This document shows positions 7,069-10,341 of a DNA stretch of 10,341 bases, piece by piece. This stretch comes from Bryobacteraceae bacterium (GTDB lineage: Bacteria; Acidobacteriota; Terriglobia; Bryobacterales; Bryobacteraceae). Made by a program: the position numbers and the translations under genes. The notes under the pieces are model-generated. The model had not been told where the DNA came from, made no database searches, and saw only the letters and a list, made by a program, of their open reading frames with translations. The stretch is taken from contig JASHSD010000962.1 of assembly GCA_030036985.1 (NCBI GenBank), positions 1 through 10,341 of the forward strand. Reading direction: 5' to 3'. The first letter of the stretch is position 1; every line of letters starts with the position of its first letter.

Positions 7069-7948
7069 AGGATTCAATCGCCTCCAGTTGCTGCGCTCGG
7101 CGCAAATTAAACGCCTGCTCGTTGACGTCGATTTCCTTGATGTACCCCTCGGGATCGATAAACGGATTGGTCGCCGATTTCCCGATCTTCGCGTACTTCT
7201 CGGCCATGTCGAACATCGCCGGATGCGACCCCAGCGGGATATCGCAGGGAAGGCTGCGCATCACTTTGAACGTGCGTGTATACTCGGCCGCGATCAGCGG
7301 GTTTTGTTTGTTGTTGACCAGTTGATAGCCGGGGTTCACGCCCAGGCTGCAGATGATCACGACGTTGTAAGATTTGCCGTTCTCCTGAATCTTCGTGGTC
7401 CATGTGGTGCAGCCCGGCGTGTGGCCGGGCGTGAGACGAGCGATCAGCGACACGCCGCCCCAATTGACCTCGGCCTTGTCCTGCAATACGCGATCCACCA
7501 CCTGCGGCTTGCCTTCCGGCATGATCTTGAGCAACCCGGGAATGTCCTTCTCCATAACCATGAGCCTGGCGCCGGTCAGCTGCTTCACCAGTGCGTCGCC
7601 TTCCATATGGTCGGCGTGCGCGTGGCTGCCGAGCAGGATTTTGATATCGGAGAAACGGAAACCCAGCTTCTCCACCGAATTTTTGATCGTCGGCACGTCC
7701 TTTTCGTAGCAGCTGTTGATCAGGATGTCGCCCGCGGGCGTGACGATGAGAAAAGAGGCAAGGCTCTCCGTGCCCACATAATACAGGTTGCCGACGATTT
7801 TGAACGGCGGGAATTGTTTGTGCTGCGATTCTTTCGTGCCGATGTTTCGCCGGAACAGATCCTCCGGCATCATGACCTTCGGGGTTTGTGAAAACAGCGG
7901 TGCGGCGAAGGCCGCGAGCAGCGCCGCGCATACATACAGGGGTCGCAT
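7040..7948 (-). CDS. Subclass B3 metallo-beta-lactamase
   Basis: 302 residues from ATG 7948. MRPLYVCAALLAAFAAPLFS is a signal peptide, so the enzyme should act in the periplasm. The MBL fold carries all ligands of a dinuclear zinc site: HAHADH (His109, His111, Asp113, His114), His176 in TPGHTPGCTTW and His242 in LGSHPAMFD. The order and spacing, the VNPGYQLVNN segment after CSLG, and the RSLPCDIPLGSH context are those of subclass B3 enzymes, which hydrolyse penicillins, cephalosporins and carbapenems. Many environmental members have not been tested, so activity on antibiotics is inferred. The frame stays open upstream to 8851, but that part is antisense to the aldo/keto reductase and is not coding. 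An alternative ATG at 7987 would put 13 polar residues before the signal peptide. It is divergent from the reductase with 72 bases between the starts; no strong Shine-Dalgarno is present. Confidence 0.9.
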   Translation of the reverse strand: MRPLYVCAALLAAFAAPLFSQTPKVMMPEDLFRRNIGTKESQHKQFPPFKIVGNLYYVGTESLASFLIVTPAGDILINSCYEKDVPTIKNSVEKLGFRFSDIKILLGSHAHADHMEGDALVKQLTGARLMVMEKDIPGLLKIMPEGKPQVVDRVLQDKAEVNWGGVSLIARLTPGHTPGCTTWTTKIQENGKSYNVVIICSLGVNPGYQLVNNKQNPLIAAEYTRTFKVMRSLPCDIPLGSHPAMFDMAEKYAKIGKSATNPFIDPEGYIKEIDVNEQAFNLRRAQQLEAIESSTAGASTAQ

Positions 7949-8008
7949 AGCTACGAACAGGGTATCAATTCGGACAGCACTGTGCATACGGCCAGGCGGC
8001 GGCGACAT

Positions 8009-8014
8009 TAAAAT
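8009..8014 (+). promoter_or_regulatory. Putative -10 box in the shared MBL/AKR promoter interval
   Basis: TAAAAT (five of six consensus bases) ends six bases before the ATG at 8021, inside an A/T-rich island (8005-8017) that stands out from GC-rich surroundings. If used, transcription would start at or next to the ATG, giving a leaderless mRNA; no Shine-Dalgarno is present, which fits. The same island read on the minus strand contains TTTAAT and TATTTT and could drive the metallo-beta-lactamase. No convincing -35 box was found. Confidence 0.35.
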
Positions 8015-8020
8015 AAAGCG

Positions 8021-9079
8021 ATGGAATTCAGCCAACTTGGAAACACCGGAGTATTCGTCTCCCGCATCTGCCTCGGCGCCATGACGTTCGGCGGCGCAGG
8101 CACGTTCTTTGAAACCATCGGCGGACTGCGTCAGCACGACGTCAGCACGCTCGTCGACACCTCGCTCGAAGAGGGCGTCAACTTCATCGATACCGCGAAT
8201 GTTTACGCGGCCGGAGAATCCGAGTCCCTGCTGGGCAAGGCTCTCGGCACGCGCCGCAAGGATGTGGTTCTGGCCACCAAGGTCTTCGGCCGCATGGGCC
8301 CGGGCGCCAATCAGGTGGGGCTTTCGCGCCTGCACATCATGCGCGAGGCCGAGGCCAGCCTGGATCGCCTGAACACGGATTACATCGACCTGTATCAGAT
8401 TCACGGCTTCGACAAACTGACTCCCCTCGAGGAAACGCTCGGCGCTCTGACCGATCTCGTGCGCCAGGGCAAGGTGCGGTACATCGGTTGTTCCAATCTC
8501 GCGGCCTGGCAGATTATGAAAGCCTTCGGCATTTCGGCCCTGGGCCATCTGGAGAAGTTCATCACATTGCAGGCGTATTATTCTCTCGCCGGACGCGAAC
8601 TGGAACGCGAGATCGCGCCGATGCTCACCGACCAGAAAATGGGTTTGCTGGTGTGGAGTCCGCTCGCGGGCGGATTTCTGACGGGCAAGTTCAAGCGCAA
8701 CGGAGGCGTCGACGACCAGGCCCGCCGCGCCAAATTCAACTTCCCGCCTGTGGATCTCGAAAAGGGCTACAACATCGTCGATGCGATGGCCACCGTGGGA
8801 AAACGGCATAAAGCCACGGTCCCGCAAATCGCGCTGGCGTGGCTGCTGCATCAGCCCGTCGTCACCAGCGTCATTATCGGCGCGAAGAACATGGCGCAGT
8901 TGAAAGACAATCTGGGCTCGATTGATGTGAAACTCGACGAAACGGATATGAAAGAACTCGACGCGGCCAGCCGTCTCACGCCCGAATATCCGGGCTGGAT
9001 GATGCTGGGCGACGATCGGCGTCCCGGTCAGCAGCGCGACTGGTCGAAATTCCTGAACTCGGCGGGCGCGAAAGCGTAG
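8021..9079 (+). CDS. Aldo/keto reductase
   Basis: 352 residues from ATG 8021, a usual length for the family. This is a cytoplasmic NADPH-dependent oxidoreductase with a TIM-barrel fold that reduces aldehydes or ketones to alcohols. The catalytic tetrad is present: Asp57 and Tyr62 in FIDTANVY, Lys87 in LATKVFG, and His128 in LYQIHGF. The opening MEFSQLGNTGVFVSRICLGAMTFGG, the KVRYIGCSNL strand and the late SVIIGAKNMAQLKDNLGSID segment, which binds the NADPH phosphate in relatives, complete the match. It resembles YajO-like/general stress type members; the substrate cannot be told from the sequence. The start is supported by exact family alignment at the N terminus. Its stop codon (9077-9079) directly abuts the stop of the convergent ankyrin gene. 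Adjacency to the metallo-beta-lactamase gives no clear functional link. Confidence 0.93.
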   Translation: MEFSQLGNTGVFVSRICLGAMTFGGAGTFFETIGGLRQHDVSTLVDTSLEEGVNFIDTANVYAAGESESLLGKALGTRRKDVVLATKVFGRMGPGANQVGLSRLHIMREAEASLDRLNTDYIDLYQIHGFDKLTPLEETLGALTDLVRQGKVRYIGCSNLAAWQIMKAFGISALGHLEKFITLQAYYSLAGRELEREIAPMLTDQKMGLLVWSPLAGGFLTGKFKRNGGVDDQARRAKFNFPPVDLEKGYNIVDAMATVGKRHKATVPQIALAWLLHQPVVTSVIIGAKNMAQLKDNLGSIDVKLDETDMKELDAASRLTPEYPGWMMLGDDRRPGQQRDWSKFLNSAGAKA

Positions 9080-10341
9080 TTATTGCAGATCTGCCGCCAA
9101 ACGCGTGTGATCGAAATGGCGCGCCTGTTCAAGGGCCGTGCGTCCTTCGTCGTTGCGGATGTTCTTGTCGGCGCCCGCCTTCAGGAGCGCCCGCAACACG
9201 CGGTCGTCGCCGAAATCGATGGTGGCCGCGTACATGAGCGGGGTATATAGAACATCGTCCGTGGCGTTGAGTGGAACGCCGGCCTGCACCAACTCCGGTA
9301 CGACTTCCGGACGGTCCGTAATCGCCGCCCAATGCAGCAGATTGATGCCGGAGCTTTCGGTTCCCTTCACCGATGCACCGGCGGCGATCAGCGCGCGGAC
9401 AATGTCGGGATAGCCGAAGGTCACAGCTTGCGAAAGACCGGGATTGGGATCGGCGCCGCGCGAGAGCAGGAGCTTGACGACATCCAAGTCGCCGCTCATG
9501 GACGCATGTTCCATCGCCTTCGCATTGTTCGCATCGGCGCCGGCATCCAGCAGAACCGCGATTGAGTTCGCGATCCCTCGATAGGCGGCGGCGATTGCGA
9601 GAACCTTCGGGGTTACTCGCGCGCCGCGGGTCAGGAGCAAGCGGACTTTATCGGGATCGGTGACGGTCATCGTGAGCAACGTCGTCGGATCGTGTCCCGA
9701 ATCGAGCAGAGCGCGAAGCTCTGTCGTCGACCCGAACAATGCGGTGCGAATCCATGCCGGACCGGGTTCTGCCCCGACACGCCCGTTTCCTTCGCGACCC
9801 GGAAGCGCCTGCAGCAGCGCCATCACAGCCCAGGCGCTTCCCGCGTAAGACAGATATTCGTCTTTCCCATACGGAAAACCGCTGGCAAAATACTTGGGAC
9901 TCACATCGGCCGGAGAAAGCATACGCGTGTGAACGCGCCAGGTGCCATCCGCGGCCTGCGTCGACAGAAGAAAACGCAGCCCGTCGGCGTTCCCCATGCC
10001 CGCCTCATGCAATGCATAGAGCGCTTCGCCGGTCGAGTAGGCATCCGGCGGATATCCAGGCAACTCCGGCCATCCGCTTCCCGGCGTTCGCATCGCCGCC
10101 AAATCATGCGACGCGTCGGCGATTTCCTTCTTTGTGGCGCCCGCCCAAACCAGCCCCATTAATCGAAACGAAGCATCCTCGGTCGAAGCCGGCCGGGTCG
10201 AAACCAGCCACCGCCGCGCCCGCAGAATGCATGCGTCCCGCTCTGCCCGCAACTCAGGCGGCATGTAGAAGCTGATCGCGCGCACCGCTGTCGCTGTCGC
10301 CGTGAATATGCTGCTCGAATGCGGCGGACGAAAATCGGACG
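9080..10341 (-). CDS. Squalene-cyclase-like toroid plus ankyrin-repeat protein (5' end beyond window)
   Basis: A GTG at 10285 would give 401 residues, but the frame stays open to the window edge and the extra residues (HSSSIFTATATAVRAISFYM...) read as the same domain, so the true start lies beyond 10341. The N-terminal part (to about residue 165, counted from the GTG) looks like the alpha/alpha-toroid found in squalene/hopene cyclases and prenyltransferases: repeated helices such as ILRARRWLVST, SGWPELPGYPPDAYSTGEAL and a QW-like TQAADGTWRV (109-118), then SYAGSAWAVMALLQA. No DxDD cyclase motif is seen in the visible part, so catalysis is not implied. From about 182 to the end come roughly six ankyrin repeats, several with the typical V(V/R)xLLxxGADxN ending (VVKLLLSRGADPN, VLRALLKAGADKN). 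Ankyrin arrays bind protein partners. No signal peptide can be assessed. I have seen this domain order in acidobacterial proteins; the function is unknown. Confidence 0.87.
   Translation of the reverse strand, partial: SDFRPPHSSSIFTATATAVRAISFYMPPELRAERDACILRARRWLVSTRPASTEDASFRLMGLVWAGATKKEIADASHDLAAMRTPGSGWPELPGYPPDAYSTGEALYALHEAGMGNADGLRFLLSTQAADGTWRVHTRMLSPADVSPKYFASGFPYGKDEYLSYAGSAWAVMALLQALPGREGNGRVGAEPGPAWIRTALFGSTTELRALLDSGHDPTTLLTMTVTDPDKVRLLLTRGARVTPKVLAIAAAYRGIANSIAVLLDAGADANNAKAMEHASMSGDLDVVKLLLSRGADPNPGLSQAVTFGYPDIVRALIAAGASVKGTESSGINLLHWAAITDRPEVVPELVQAGVPLNATDDVLYTPLMYAATIDFGDDRVLRALLKAGADKNIRNDEGRTALEQARHFDHTRLAADLQ

Noticed and set aside
6938..7891. 317-codon plus-strand frame across the metallo-beta-lactamase region
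   Set aside because: It is a shadow of the minus-strand lactamase gene; its sequence matches no family I recognise.
7949..8851. 301-codon upstream extension of the metallo-beta-lactamase frame
   Set aside because: It is antisense to the well-conserved aldo/keto reductase, and the signal peptide at ATG 7948 marks the real start.

Overview
The window looks like a chromosomal segment of a GC-rich acidobacterium, most likely of the Solibacter/Bryobacter group. The main clue is two neighbouring genes from families expanded in that lineage: a DUF3738/TIGR03435 lipoprotein-like secreted protein and a TIGR03436 'VWFA-related Acidobacterial' protein. The SxNAL(R/K)HGL-type protein at the left end and the toroid-plus-ankyrin protein at the right end also fit. 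The assignment rests on protein family recognition, not on a search.

Left part (1-1077): a protein of unknown function with a GPRTPEGK...NALRHGL signature faces a minus-strand toxin-antitoxin locus. The YefM/Phd-type antitoxin is intact. The YoeB/Txe-type toxin next to it is broken: it lacks about eight residues after its WW pair and carries an in-frame TAA just before the EHRLVY segment, so the catalytic C terminus is cut off. A 56-bp double-palindrome repeat lies between the two converging genes.

Centre (1138-6117): a long Lhr-type DNA helicase with all SF2 motifs and the bacterial Lhr C-terminal region. It ends abruptly, and the base after its stop codon is the first base of a second copy of the 56-bp repeat. 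The DUF3738 secreted protein follows, then a secreted VWA-like protein (6160-7068) whose metal-binding motif is degenerate.

Right part (7040-10341): a secreted subclass B3 metallo-beta-lactamase with all six zinc ligands is divergent from an aldo/keto reductase, and the two share a 72-bp promoter interval. The last gene is incomplete at its 5' end at the window edge. It encodes an alpha/alpha-toroid (squalene-cyclase-like) region followed by ankyrin repeats. Convergent gene pairs here are packed extremely tightly, with a 29-bp overlap at 7040-7068 and stop codons directly abutting at 9079/9080.

No RNA genes, CRISPR array, insertion sequence or phage genes were seen. No complete new system is evident. 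The most notable items are the double-palindrome repeat family at gene 3' ends, its coincidence with a shortened Lhr, and the decayed toxin beside an intact antitoxin.
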